Shown: positions 1-12,115 of the stretch, one piece after another | Layout of the letters: every line of letters begins with the position of its first letter | Numbering within the stretch: position 1 is the stretch's first letter | Assembly: GCA_015179025.1 (NCBI GenBank) | Contig: WHUX01000197.1 | Location: 33,406 to 97,405, forward strand | Direction of reading: 5' to 3' | Length of the DNA: 64,000 nt | From: Terfezia claveryi | Taxonomy: Eukaryota; Ascomycota; Pezizomycetes; Pezizales; Pezizaceae | The notes under the pieces: generated by a model | Told to the model about the DNA's origin: nothing | Database searches by the model: none | Seen by the model: the letters and a program-made list of their open reading frames with translations, nothing else | Translations under genes and position numbers: made by a program

Positions 1-157
1 GGCTTTTTCATTGTCGTTGCAGCATCATGTTTCACTATGGTCCTGGTTACAGCTTCCTGTAAACTTTAGTTTCATGACAAGTATAGTATTCATATATTTC
101 CGTAGTACCTAACCCAAGTGCAAAACGCGCAACCACCAGAGTGATCCTTCCCAAACT

Positions 158-1631
158 CTAGACAAGGGAGAACTCTCCTCCAGTCGAAGGACCGATCAGA
201 TAATCATGAAGAACGCCTCCCTCTGTAGAAAATAAATGAACCTCAGATGCAGTATTGTCAACATCCTGCGGCCAGCGAAGCAGGATAAAATTTTCTTTAA
301 TCTTTGCAGTACCGGTGCCCATGGGAAGAATGTCTTGATCTTTCCATTTACAGCCCTTCCCTCTTTGCAAAATTTTCTCCAGCACCTTGCTACCATCATG
401 GGCATAGATTCGGAGAGACCACCGGTCGGCGCAATACCCGAGTCGAACCTTGCGGTCGAAGCACTGGGTAAAATAATGTGCACTAGCTTTTGCCCATGTT
501 AGCTCCGGGAGCTGTATACACTTGGCTGCATTGGTAAGGTAACATACTATGGGTCCATTGATTTCCATTGGCCTCATACATACACTGCTGGACCTCTCTC
601 CCAGTAGACTGGCTATACATCCAGCGCTTTACATCGTACGATGAGTCAGCTGCACATGCAATGCTAGTTCCACTGAGACCCTTGAGGTGGTTAATACCAG
701 TCGGACTGTCCTCATACCACTCACCCTTCTCCGACGCAAACCTCAACTCCCGTATGCGGTTATCTACTTCCTGAAAATATACATAGATTTCCATGGACCT
801 CAGGGACTCCCAGGTCACCACGGCAGCAAGATCAGAATTGTTTCGTGTAGGGATTGCCCATCTGGTTAGTAGTCCGTCGTTCCATGTTTCCCCATTATCT
901 CTTGTAATTCTCTATTGGAACCATGTCAGAAGCTCTCACTTCAACAACCGGTGGGATTGGAAGTCTGTTTTCACCTCACAAATATTATTTTTCTCATTTA
1001 GATAGTACACAGCCCCCTAGAGATAGAGGCGGCTCATTAGCGAATTCATCCAAATGTCTCTCTTGCAGCGCGAAGAGAGATATCTAGGGCCTCACATTTA
1101 ATCCATTTGACCAGGTAACGGCTGCAAGGGGACTTTGTTTTTTAGCGTCCACAGCCACGAGAACGGGTCGGTCCGCCAACGTCCATCCCGAATCCGTTTT
1201 GTAGAACGTTGAGCGGTAGATGCTCGCTGATCTTCGGCTGAGAGTTATATAATTAGAATACAAACATAGCGGATAGATACTTTGTCTATAGATAATTATG
1301 GGGACTTCTCACTTCGGACTATGTTTCGTGCTGTCATCATGGTAGTATTCTGAGGCGCTCTGCCAGAAGAAGGTTGCATAGCGTCCATGACTTTCTTCGT
1401 AGGTATATCCAGCCAAATTTGAAGTTGGGTCAACCTAAACATCATTTCATCATGTCAGATGACCATCTACATTGGAGATTTACTGGTCACTAGTCATTGG
1501 AATACCTGCAAGGTACCTCTCATTTGCGGGGCTTCGGCCATACTTCGTGGGGAGTAAATATATGTACCTGATGTTGGAGTGTCAAGTTCGGATGGTGTCT
1601 CAACTCCACTTCCTTCACGAGAGGGGTTCAT
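158..1631 (-). CDS. Fucose-specific-lectin-like protein, copy 1 (multi-exon)
   Basis: Resembles fungal fucose-specific lectins (AAL/AFL type, six-bladed propeller), which bind fucosylated glycans. I derive exons 1506-1631, 1313-1434, 1096-1237, 975-1016 and one starting at 911, with introns ending CTAG, CTCAG or ATAG and branch-like CTGAC motifs. Phases agree from exon 1 to exon 5. Propeller-blade signatures recur: GRYATFFWQ in exon 2, a GAVYYLNE blade start in exon 4, IYVYFQ...RIRELRF...WYED in exon 5 and a C-terminal block at 158-480. The start is the ATG at 1631, shared in position with copy 2. The junction between exon 5 and the C-terminal block (480-570) is unresolved: reading through gives a stop, and the GT..AG candidate there is only about 22 bp. 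The locus may therefore be a pseudogene at its 3' end. The family call rests on motif recognition only. Confidence 0.6.
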
Positions 1632-2505
1632 CATCAATCGCTTGATATATGGAGCACGTACTCTCCAACAAAATGGGCTATCAGCGCTTGGCGTCATGTG
1701 TCAGTACATTTGGTATACACGTGGCTCACGTCATTGATTTCGAATGTAACAGTGACGGTCACAATCTTTCAACACGCCTCAACTTATACCGTATATTTTT
1801 TTCGTCACGTCAGATAACATTTCAGATTTATTTCGGGACTCCGACTGAGTCAGTGTAGTGAAGAGAAAACCAATGTATCTACCTGATATTAGAGTCTGTA
1901 ACTACTTATCTGTCAAATACAAATCTTCTTTAGTTGGTCAGATAGAATCCTAAGATGTCTGAGGTATAGGTTCTCTCAGAAGTATTTTGAGGGAGTGCTT
2001 CCCCCTTGCTTCCTTTGATCTTTGATGATTTTTTCAAATGTGTCAGTTATGCTGTAAAACTGACGATGGCTGGTCCGAAAACTATACATACATGTATATA
2101 ATCTGCATCTTCTGGCACTCCACTGGCACTGAATGAGTCACAATTTATAAGGATGGAGCTTTTGAGAATCTTAAAAAGTGATTCTAGGAGTGAATATGCA
2201 TCTATAAGGGCGTGATGCAGGCCTCTCTAAGGATGATCAACAGAATCCATATGGCTTTTGACAACTCAGCCGCGAGAATGATTCTGTCATTGTTCTTGCA
2301 GTGACACATTGTTGGCAATATTAATGATAAACGTATGTTTTTATACTAGAATAATAGTTCGGATAGCATACTAAGATTGGGCATTCCAGAAATCTACCTA
2401 CAGATATACGTTAAAAGGAGAATTATTGGGAGTGCCATGTTTCACTATTGCTCTGGTGACAGCTTCGTACTGCAATGGGGATCATAAATTTCCGTAGTAC
2501 CTAAT
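1632..2505. other. Spacer between lectin copies; no gene seen
   Basis: AT-rich DNA between the 5' end of copy 1 and the 3' end of copy 2. It presumably contains the copy 1 promoter. I see no convincing coding segment or repeat. Confidence 0.5.
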
Positions 2506-2527
2506 TTAAGTACAACACGCGCAACGA

Positions 2528-4026
2528 CTATAGTGATCCTTCCCTAACAAGGGAGAACGAGGCCGCAGTTGCTGGACCGATGAGATAATCATGAAGAGTT
2601 CCTCCCTCTGTAGAAAATAAATGTACCTCAGAAGCAGTATTGTCAACATCCTGTGGCCAGAGAAGAACAACAAAGTTCTCCAGAATTTTGGCAGTACCCA
2701 CTCCCGTTGGAAGAACTGTTTGGTCGTTCCACTTGCGTCCCACCCCTCTTTGCAAAACCTTCTCCAGTACCTTGCTGCCATCATGGCAATAGATTCGGAG
2801 ATGACGCGGGTCGCTGCAATATCCGAGTCGAACCTTGCGGTCAAAGCGCTGGGTAAAATAATTACCGATAGGTGGAATCTCTTTTTGGCCCATGTTAGCT
2901 CCCACACCTCATCTTCCTTGCAGTATTGCCCACATACCTAGAGTCCATTTATTTCCATTGGTCTGATACATAAACTGCTGGACATCTCTCACTGCAGACT
3001 GGCTATACACCCACCGCTTTGCATTCCATGTTGAGTCGGCTGAACATACAATACTAGTGCCACTCAGACCCTTGAGGAGGTTGTAGCCAGTTGGACTATC
3101 CTCATACCACTCACCCTTTTCTGACCCAAACCTCAGTTCCCGTATGCGATTGTTTTGGTCCTGAAAATATACATAGATTTCGGTGGACCTCAGGGACTCC
3201 CAGGTCATCACGGCAGCGAGATCAGAATTGCTCCGTGTAGGGATTGTCCATCTGGTTAGTAATCCGTCGTTCCATGTATTCCCACCATCTGTTGTAACTC
3301 TCTATACAAGTAGGCTCCATGTCAGGAAGCTTTCGCTTGAACCAGTTGTGGAGTCGGAATGTTGGTCTCACCTCACAAATAATATTCCTCTCATTGAGAT
3401 AGTACACCGCCCCCTAAAAATTAAACATCACTGCTTAGCAAATATATTTAGGCATCTCTATTGCAACATATCCATTATCTCACCTTCAATCCATTCGCCC
3501 AAGTAACGGCTGCAAGGGGACTTTGTTTTTTAGTGTCCACAGCCACGAGAACGGGTCGGTCCACCAACGTCCATCCCGGATCCGTTTTGCGGAATGTTGA
3601 GTGGTAGATGCTGGTTCCCCCCGGGCTGAGAGTTGGAAGGTTAGCACACAAATCCTGTGCACATTTGGTGCATAGATAATTGTGGGGCTTATCACTTCAA
3701 ACTATGTTCCGTGCTGTCGTTTTGGTAGTCATTGGATACGGTCTGCCAGAAGAAGGTTACGTAGCGTCCACGAATTCCTTCATACGTATATCCAGCCAGA
3801 TCCGAATCTGGGTCAACCTGCACATTATTTTTGATCACGTCAGATGACTTTCGGAAATAGGGATTCTCTGAATAGGTAGTAATTAGAATACTTGTAGCAA
3901 AATAAATCGACTTGATGCTTGGTCCATCCTTAGTGAGGAGTGAAAAATTGCACTTGATGTTGGAGTGCCTATTCCTTCGGTTTCGGATGGTGTCTCTGTC
4001 CCGCCTTCTCCGCAATAGAGGTTCAT
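2528..4026 (-). CDS. Fucose-specific-lectin-like protein, copy 2 (multi-exon)
   Basis: Tandem paralogue of copy 1 with the same exon plan: 3892-4026, 3696-3817, 3484-3625, 3372-3413 and one from 3301 downward, then a C-terminal block at 2528-2905. Exons 2, 3 and 4 have identical lengths in both copies (122, 142 and 42 nt), which supports the splice sites. Visible motifs are DLAGYTYEG/GRYVTFFWQ in exon 2, VLVAVD in exon 3, AVYYLNERN in exon 4, and IYVYFQ, RIRELRFGSEKGEWYED and an ADSTW segment in exon 5. The donor at 2937 (GTATGT) is clear but no acceptor at normal intron distance restores the frame into the C-terminal block, as in copy 1. Either an unusual intron or damage lies there. Inference: a carbohydrate-binding lectin, possibly inactive. 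Confidence 0.6.
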
Positions 4027-5959
4027 CATGAATAAGTTAATCTAGGATGGAGCACACTTTGTATATGCCTGGGTACTTAAGTTTAAGTTCTATTAGTACC
4101 TAGGTACATAAGATCTGACGTCCCCTTGCATCAGGCCCGACATGTTAATTAAATTTGGTTCACATTGCACATGCACGTGCCCACTGCCTGTGTCAGCTGG
4201 TACCTAGAATATACAAACGACTTCGCAATCCAACCAATCAACGCCACTTAATGAACAAGCTGATTCCCTGCAATATACTGAGATGTAGCCTACAGTTCTT
4301 GCTTAGAAATCTTGGTGAGTCTGTCACTTCGTGAGGCATTGTCTCTATAGACCCCAGTATAGCAACTTCCTTTACATTTGTCGCCCCTCGAGTCGTCTCG
4401 ACGTTTTTGGAGCCATCGTTGTGACATTGCGTCGTTGCGAGGACAAGGTGTTCTGACCCATACAGAAATACGGTCCATCCAGCAACTGGCCGCTATATAT
4501 GGGTCAGAACATATGTATGAACACCGAATAATCTGAGAATGGGGACCAAATCTTCGAAGCAAAACGTCTGGCTCCCAACCAAACCTAAGTCAAAGTTCGA
4601 CCAGAATAGTGCACATCAATCTCAGAGAGGGTAATATTTATGGGTTAATCTCATTGTGTATGCGGAGCAGACTGACCGGCAGTCTTCATTCTCAGATTAT
4701 GCCGTATATAGTGCCTAGCTCCGGTTTTCCGGAAGTGGTATGGAGTATTAATATTCTATATTCCGGTATCCACTTCGAATTCTGTAAATGATAAGAATGT
4801 TACAGAAGGTGTTCCGCAGGCATTCCGTAGTCATTTTACCTATCAGGTATTCCCTTATTATTCCAGTACAGACCGCCCATTAGCTACCCACTTGGCAGGT
4901 TGACTGCTTATTTACGTGGTAGAATATCTGAGGTGGTGAAACTTTCTGTTTTTTTAGATGTCAGTGCCGCATATAACATAAAGTCACAGGTCGACCCTCT
5001 CGACTTTAAGAAATAACATAAGAAATTCACAACAGATCTAATTTCTAACTCACCCCTTTCATTCGTCCTCTCTCACAATCCGCCTTGGCAAAGAGGGTCC
5101 CGCCAAATCGACGGTAACCAACTTATTCCCCTGTCTCGTTCCCTGGGATACTCCCTTCGGGTCATCCTCCTCCTGCCAGTTGCCGAAATATCTTCCGCAT
5201 TTCCCTTCCCCAAAGCACACCAGCCGCCACATGGTGTTGGAAATACTCTCACTCCGTGGATTACATCGTTGCAATGCAGAAGCCTAGTAAACCACTGGAG
5301 AAAGGTTTTCAAGTTTAGGAGAGGCGGTGGGACGCTTCCCGGAAGTGGGCCAAGTTGTTAACGAACAGATATAACAGATATAACCGCTGGGCCCTTGCCT
5401 GAATCTTTGAGTTTTATTGTATAATGTTTCGGCCTTACCTAGCCTTAAGATTATAGCAACCAGAACATAGTCTCTTTTATCTTTGAACATATCCATATTA
5501 ATACTCTAGTACACATGGCTCCCTATTTCATCCGCTCTTCTTCAAGGCGTGTCTTCCAGCAGAGGGTCCTACTTCTTTCCCTCGTCAACAGCTCGCCTTT
5601 GCCGGCCCTCTGATGGTGTCTGGTGTCACGTGTGGCTGACCCTGGTCTTTCTGTATCAGGGCCACCATTCCAATGCCTGTCCCTCTTACCTTCCTCTCTT
5701 CCTCCCGCTTTTGTCTCCAACACTGCATTGATGGCCTGCGTCTACTAGTCTAGCGTCTACATATGCTTCCTCTGTTCCTTTCTTTGCCATATGTAGCATC
5801 TGCGGCTCGTTCCCTGCACTCAATTGTGAGCCTTGGCCCATCAAATTTAGACCGCATTAGGTTCGAGTAGCTTATGTCCCCTTGCTACCTTATCTACCGC
5901 CTTCTTCAAAACCTCGACCTTGCGTTTTCGTCTTTCCCCGCGTTCTTGCCTAGTACAAC
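4027..5959. other. Intergenic region, no supported gene
   Basis: About 1.9 kb with only short, unremarkable reading frames on both strands. Upstream of lectin copy 2 it should contain that gene's promoter. I see no RNA gene or repeat array. Confidence 0.4.
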
Positions 5960-6176
5960 CACTATATCCAGTGTCTCACCTTCCATCCATTTGACTAGGT
6001 GATGACCACAGAGTGAATTTGTTTTTATTGTTTCACAGCCACGAGAATGGGTCGGCTCACTAAGGATTCTTTTTGCAGTGGTACATTCTTCGGCCGAGCG
6101 TTGGAAAATTAGCACATAAACCCGGTAAATACTTGGTGCATAGATAAACGTCACCATTGTGGGCCCAGCGCCTACC
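5960..6176 (-). pseudogene. Third lectin-like copy, distal fragment (exon 3 region)
   Basis: This stretch aligns with 3480-3680 of lectin copy 2, including the exon 3 donor, the segment that reads RPxLVAVD in the intact copies, and the preceding intron with its conserved block around GTGCATAGATAA. It is decayed, with stops replacing Gln codons. It ends exactly at the left boundary of the Gypsy element at 6177; the matching continuation is found at 17180. Confidence 0.65.
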
Positions 6177-6458
6177 TGTAACGGGGCGATGACTATGAGC
6201 TTATTCCAGGGAGCGCTTTGGCTATGAATTATGGATATGATATAGAGGGATCCTATGATAAGGAGGAATGTATGTATGTATTCAGCACGGCTAAGATACA
6301 GGACGTTGCGTAAAGAAAGAGAATACAAGTGAGTAGGATTGGGGATGCTGATATAGGAATCAATCCCTGTGAGTTTACAACAATACCCAAGCGCCCATAC
6401 ATTCCAACGAGTTCGCAGTTTCAGTCCAACGAGTTCGCAGTTTCAGTCTATGTTTAGT
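6177..6458 (-). repeat. 3' LTR of the minus-strand Gypsy element
   Basis: Nearly identical over 282 bp to 16898-17179. Contains two tandem copies of a 22-bp unit (TCCAACGAGTTCGCAGTTTC...) at 6401-6444. On the plus strand it begins TGTAACGG. The polypurine tract is not directly adjacent: an extra 11-12 bp ending GTGACA (to 6470) separates them and has no counterpart beyond the other LTR. Confidence 0.88.
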
Positions 6459-6469
6459 GAGCCGTGACA

Positions 6470-7199
6470 CTATCCCCCCTTTATGGCCGAAGTCCCTTGA
6501 GGCAAGGGCCCAGGTTTATCAGGGTAATGCTCATGAAACTGATCCACAGCTTCCAACTCATTGACTTCTTCTGCAGCCTTCCATTCCGTCTGCTCGTCAC
6601 CCACGAATTTGATCAAATACTGGAGAGATTCTTGCATCCAGTACTTCTTCCACATAGTGTTCCTCTTCTCCATCTACTATTACAGGGGGTGGGGGCAGGT
6701 TGTGTTGTCCTGATAGAGGGTCATTGTCCACTGAGTCCAAGAGAGAAACATGCTGGACTCGATGATACTTGATACTGGGTGGAAAGCCAATCTCGTAGGC
6801 ATATGGAAATATAACCTTGGTAATTTGGTAGGGTCCAATTCTCCTATAGTCAAGCTTCTGGCTAGGGCGCTGAGTGGAGAGGTTTCTTGCATTGAACCAC
6901 ACATAATCCCCCACTTGGTATATAGATGCAGGCTTTCTCTTTCTGTCCGCTTGTTCCTAATGTATTGCCTGTGCTCTGGCAATCTCGCTTTGCAGGTGTT
7001 CGGTTATCTCCTTAAACTTGGTAGCCAATTGTTGTACTCCCCGCTCTTCCAATAATCCTAGCTTGCTGATCCGATTTGCTAGGGGTTCTGACTTGTTGGC
7101 TAATTCGATTTGCCAGGTAGGATCATGGCCATAATTAGTGAAGAAAGAACTTATACCGGTAGTTTCTGATGCATGGTTATTGCTAGCGAACTCAGCCAA
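6470..7199 (-). pseudogene. Integrase C-terminus and chromodomain of the Gypsy element
   Basis: Fragments read a Gypsy integrase tail: a FASNNHAS/FFTNYGHDP segment (6957-7199), then GDYVWFNARNL...KLDYRRIGPYQI (6597-6914) and VQHVSLLDSV, followed in another frame by FVGDEQTEWKAAEE (about 6550-6620), a chromodomain-like sequence. Frames change between them, so the reading frame is broken. Chromodomains in this clade tether the integrase to modified histones. Confidence 0.75.
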
Positions 7200-7223
7200 A
7201 TAGAGCTAGGCTTCCCAATCATC

Positions 7224-7985
7224 CTACAGGTAGTTAATATAGGCTCGCAGGTATTGTTCCAGAATAGTATTCATATGCTCGGTTTGTCCATCAGTCTGAG
7301 GGTAGAATGGGGTTGATAGGGAGGGTTGAATCTTTAGCAGTTTACATAATGCTAACCAAAACTTTGCTGTAAACTGTGTACCTCGATCCGAGATAATTGT
7401 GCTGGGGAGTCCATAAGCTTGGAAAATGTAGTGAGCATAAAAATCTGTGAGTTGCTCTGTAGTGTAGATATCTCTACATAGGATAAAGTACCACATCTTT
7501 GTTAATCTACAGACTACAACCAAGATTGTATTCTGTCCATTAGACCAAGGGAGCTCTGTGATAAAATCAATAGATATGTATTGCCAGGCTCTTTCTGGAA
7601 TAGCCAGTGGGCACAAGATACTAAATAGAGTATGACGTAAGGTCTTTGATCTTTGGCAAATATAACAGTTCTGGACAAACTGGTCTACTTCGTTATGCAT
7701 GTGTGGCCAGTAATATTGGTGAGCCAGTAGTTCTAGAGTCTTAGAGCGTCTTGAGTGACCTGCTGCAGGTACTTCATGGTGGTTCTGAATGAGGCAAAGC
7801 TTTAATGGCATATGGTTTGGAATATAAGTGCAGTCCTTATATATCAACCTTCCTGCTTTCTCCTTATATTCTGCCAGAGATAACTGCTTAGATCTTTGCT
7901 TGCCTTCTTGCAGTTGTTGTAAAATATCTGTAGGTATCAGATCTTTTTTATATGCCTGCTTGAATAACTCTTCTAGAGTTACCAA
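7224..7985 (-). pseudogene. Integrase (zinc-binding and core domains), Gypsy element
   Basis: An open stretch of about 253 codons. The HHCC zinc-binding region shows a histidine pair (HHEVPAAGHSRR), then CYICQRSKT. The catalytic core shows SIDFITELP (first Asp), ISDRGTQFTAKFW (second Asp) and TDGQTEHMN (Glu), giving the D,D,E triad. The expected VVDRLTKM is changed to VVCRLTKM. It ends at a stop where related elements continue through NYQQ. Confidence 0.85.
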
Positions 7986-8126
7986 AATAGTAGTAGTTGC
8001 ACTAGTGATTAAATTTTGAGGCTTAAAAACCTGTTGATGCTGAAATTTGATGTGTTCATCCCCCTCCTTAGAAAGATCTCCGGATCTTCTAGTTAGTGCA
8101 TCTAGCTTAGCACTCGCTTTACCTGG

Positions 8127-9300
8127 TCAGTATACAATCTTAAAGTTAAACCTGCTTAGGAACTCAGACCAGCGGGCTTGTCTGCAGTTGAGTAGCTTAG
8201 TAGACATAAAGTATTCAAGATTGCGATGATTTGAAAGAACCTTAATGGGGTGTTCTGTAGATTCTAGCTCTGCTCTCCATTCTTCAAAGTATCGAACTAT
8301 AGCCATAAGTTCTTTGTCATAGATTTCATAGTTGCATTCAGCAGGAGTATGCTTCTTAGAGAAGAATGCAACTGGGTGTAGGATGCCGTTATGATACTGG
8401 GATAGGATTCCTGCTGATATATAATTGGAAGCATCAGTTTCAACAATAATCCCTAGATCTGAATCAAAGTGTTTGAGTATCAGAGCTGTAGTAAAGGAGG
8501 TTTTCAGTAGTTGGAAGGCTTGTTCACAACTACTATTCCAGTTGAATGGGGAGGGAGCATCATTCTTAGTGAGATTTGTTAAAGATACTACAATCTCGCT
8601 ATACTCTTCTATAAATTTCCTATAGAAGTTAGCAAATTCTAAGAATGAACAAATATTATGAAGATTCTTTAGTATAGGCCAATTAACTACTGCTTCAACC
8701 TTTTTAGGATCCATCTTAACTTTTTCTGCTGAGATAATAAGACCTAGATATACCACTTCATACTTATGGAACTCGTACTTCTCCAGCTTAAGGTGAAGAC
8801 CTGCTTTAGTTAGAACTTCCAAAACTCTCTTAATATAGACCTTATACTCTGCACGTAGTATATCGCTATATATAAGAATATCATCCAAATATGCTGTACA
8901 AAAATCATCCAGAAAAGGAGATAAGACCTCATTAATAAAGCGCTGAAAATTGGCTGGAGCATTCGTAAGTCCAAAAGGCATAACAAGAGACTCATAAAGG
9001 CAATATCGAGTACAAAATGCTGTTTTCTATTCATCGCCTTTAGCAATTCTTAGTAGATTATATGCTCCTCTAATATCTAGAGTAGTATAGTACTAAGCTT
9101 TACTTAGCCTCATAAGAGTCTTATAGATTAGTGGAAGAGGATATCAATTCTTAATAGTGCCTTCGTTCAGGCCCCTATAATCCACACATAGCCTAAGGGA
9201 CCTATCTTTCTTTTTGACAAATAAAATAGGTGTAGCAATGAGGGAGGAGGAAGCTCTAATAAATCCTTTGGCTAAATTCTCTTAGATCCACTCTTTTAGA
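8127..9300 (-). pseudogene. Reverse transcriptase and RNase H, Gypsy element
   Basis: The frame at 8127-8981 starts at the [13 protein letters not shown] motif and contains the catalytic YLDDILIYS, then the RNase H block [13 protein letters not shown] and [14 protein letters not shown]. Remnants of the N-terminal fingers and palm lie at about 9000-9300 in broken frames, with stops such as TAG replacing Trp or Gln codons. Decayed by RIP-like transitions. Confidence 0.85.
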
Positions 9301-9938
9301 GCTTGATGCTTGGCTCAAGATAGTAAGTATAGTAGGCTAAATGGAGGAGTAAAGCCTTCTTTAAGTTATATCTTATGATCATAGGGCCAATGGGGTGGAA
9401 GTACTTCTGCTACTGCTTTTTTGAATAAAGGTAGAAACTCATGATATTCTGTTATTACCATATACTTAATTTTGTCATGTTCAGTCCGTTCTGTCTGTTG
9501 TAGAGCTTGATTGATCTCATATAGAGTTAGAAAAAAGGCTGTAATAATATACTTCTTTTAAAAACCTTTAGTAAGGTAGTAATAAACTACTCCTCCTATT
9601 AGAGCAATATTAAGTTTTTCTGGAGGGTTTATTGATATGCCTATAATAGTAGCTGCATTCCGGCAATATCATTTAAGGCAAAAGTCAGAATCGAAGGTAA
9701 GAGTATTGTTGGTGAAGGAGGTATTAACATTATGCCTTCTAAGCCAAAGTAAGCCTAATACTACTAGGTAGTATCCTAGCTTTGTTATAAAGAGTAGGAT
9801 CTATTCCTGATGTCTATTGATATTTATCTGAAGGTAGGTGATATGAGTAATTGTACCTGATTCTATAGGTCTTCCATCTATTACTTCAAGAGTTCTAGGG
9901 TTCTTGAGCTAATACCGAAGGAGGTTGTCATCAGGAAA
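9301..9938 (-). pseudogene. Protease-to-RT linker and distal protease of the Gypsy element
   Basis: Broken minus-strand coding sequence. Near 9860-9938 it reads the protease continuation NPRTLEVIDGRPIESG, homologous to the protease that starts at 15558. The two halves are separated by the palindromic insert. Several in-frame stops are present. Confidence 0.65.
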
Positions 9939-10696
9939 GAAATTTTGGCGTCTGGACGCCCTGCAGAGGCGTCTGGACGCCACCGTTTTTTACTCTGCCC
10001 CATGTGGCGTCCCGGGCACCCCGAACATGCCCTTCCGCCCAGTTGCCTCCCAGGGCAACCTGTATATGAGCAAGAAATACATGGCATCCTGACGCCAACC
10101 TTCTCCACCTCGCTTCCCCCGACACCAGGTGTTCAGCTCCTCTGCGTCAGGACGCCCGGCACCCGCTACCCTGCCTCTGGAGGCCAGCTGCCCACCTTCC
10201 CTGCCTCGGGCACCAGGTGTCTAACTTCCTTGCCTCCGGGCGCCAGGCGTCCACCTTCCCTGCCTCTGTTGGCCAGGCCAAATATGCCCCACGGGCCGAA
10301 CCCGGCTCGGGAATACCCGCTGCGGTGGGCAGGTTCAACCCACCCATTGCGAGTTCCCTGGGTCCCCAACCATGCCTTAGTTATTGTGTTTAGAACGGGT
10401 TGGCCTTTAGCTTCCCTAAAATACAGGCCAGCCCTGTGCTATCAAGCGTACACATAACTGAGGGCGCACCTGCAAACAAGGATAATAAATGACAATTGTA
10501 TTTGGAAATCTTTATATACATAAACACGCATCCCATCCACCTCCCATGTGACTCGTCAACCCCAGCCATACCACCTGCCCCCAACGTAGACCCGCGGAGA
10601 TAATTCAACGATGCCTAGACTTACTTCGCTCCTGGCAAATACGGCTAATACTGCGCATGGCGGTATATCGAAGCGAAGGGATGGTAGAGTTGATAT

Positions 10697-11846
10697 CGGA
10701 GGCAAGGCATTGGCGAGTTCATTGGCGACTTCGGAGGCAAGGCATTGGCGAGTTCGGAGGCAAGGCATTGGCGAGTTCAGAGGCAAGGCATTGGCGACTT
10801 CGGAGGCAAGGCATTGGCGACTTGGGAGGCAAGGCATTGGCGAGTTCGGAGGCAAGGCATTGGCGAGTTCGGAGGCAAGGCATTGGCGACTTCGGAGGCA
10901 AGGCATTGGCGACTTCGGAGGCAAGGCATTGGCGACTTCGGGGCAAGGCATTGGCGACTCCGGAGGCAAGGCATTGGCGACTTCGGAGGCAAGGCATTGG
11001 CGACTTCGGGGGCAAGGCATTGGCGACTCCGGAGGCAAGGCATTGGCGACTTCGGAGGCAAGGCATTGGCGACTTCGCAGGCAAGGCATTGGGGACTTCG
11101 CAGGCAAGGCATTGGCGAGTTCGGAGGCAAGGCATTGGCGACTCGGAGGCAAGGCATTGGCGACTTCGGAGGCAAGGCATTGGCGACTTCGCAGGCAAGG
11201 CATTGGGGACTTCGCAGGCAAGGCATTGGCGACTTCGGAGGCAAGGCATTGGCGAGTTCGGAGGCAAGGCATTGGCGACTTCGCAGGCAAGGCATTGGGG
11301 ACTTCGCAGGCAAGGCATTGGCGACTTCGGAGGCAAGGCATTGGCGAGTTCGGAGGCAAGGCATTGGCGACTTCGGAGGCAAGGCATTGGCGACTTCGCA
11401 GGCAAGGCATTGGGGACTTCGCAGGCAAGGCATTGGCGAGTTCGGAGGCAAGGCATTGTCGAGTTCGGAGGCAAGGCATTGGCGACTTCGGAGGCAAGGC
11501 ATTGGCGACTTCGCAGGCAAGGCATTGGGGACTTCGCAGGCAAGGCATTGGCGAGTTCGGAGGCAAGGCATTGGCGACTTCGGAGGCAAGGCATTGGCGA
11601 CTTCGCAGGCAAGGCATTGGGGACTTCGCAGGCAAGGCATTGGCGACTTCGGAGGCAAGGCATTGGCGAGTTCGGAGGCAAGGCATTGGCGACTTCGCAG
11701 GCAAGGCATTGGGGACTTCGCAGGCAAGGCATTGGCGACTTCGCAGGCAAGGCATTGGCGAGTTCGGAGGCAAGGCATTGGCGACTTCGGAGGCAAGGCA
11801 TTGGCGACTTCGGAGGCAAGGCATTGGCGACTTCGGAGGCAAGGCA
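10697..11846 (+). repeat. 23-bp minisatellite array, left palindrome arm
   Basis: About 50 units of GGCAAGGCATTGGCGACTTC + GGA. Units vary at two linked sites: GGCGACTTCGGA, GGCGAGTTCGGA and GGGGACTTCGCA. Variant order forms a higher-order pattern. The period is not a multiple of three and no unit contains a stop in any frame, so all six frames stay open across the array. Confidence 0.95.
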
Positions 11847-11899
11847 GTCCTCATATTTGCTGTATAGCCTAGATAATCCCGTCAAACCTGTCAGTTATG

Positions 11900-12115
11900 C
11901 TCGCACATCTCGGAGGCCTGCCAATGCTCTCACCTATATCAGCTGAACTTACGCGCTCGTTGGAAGAACCCTATGAGCTCGGTTAGCTGTGCGTACACAT
12001 ATCGGAGGCCTGGCAATGCTCTCACCTTTAACAACTGAACTTGCTTGCTGGTAGAAGAACCATATTAGCTAGGTCAGCTATGCGTGTATATATCGGAGGC
12101 CTGGCAGAGTGCTCT
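11900..12115 (+). repeat. Triple repeat of about 93 bp, left arm
   Basis: Three diverged units, each with TCGGAGGCCTGSCAATGCTC near its start, followed by GAACTTRC and a GGTAGAAGAACC-like block. The mirror copy lies at about 13170-13390 in the right arm. Confidence 0.8.

Noticed and set aside
5523..5731. Overlapping 60-66 codon frames on both strands
   Set aside because: Short, mutually overlapping, no motif and no splice context.
10697..11846. Possible CRISPR array
   Set aside because: Units are directly tandem without unique spacers, the genome is eukaryotic and no cas genes are present.
10556..11946. Six overlapping frames of 339-432 codons over the 23-bp array (and again at 13340-14753)
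   Set aside because: They are a by-product of a stop-free unit whose length is not a multiple of three; all frames are equally open and purely repetitive.
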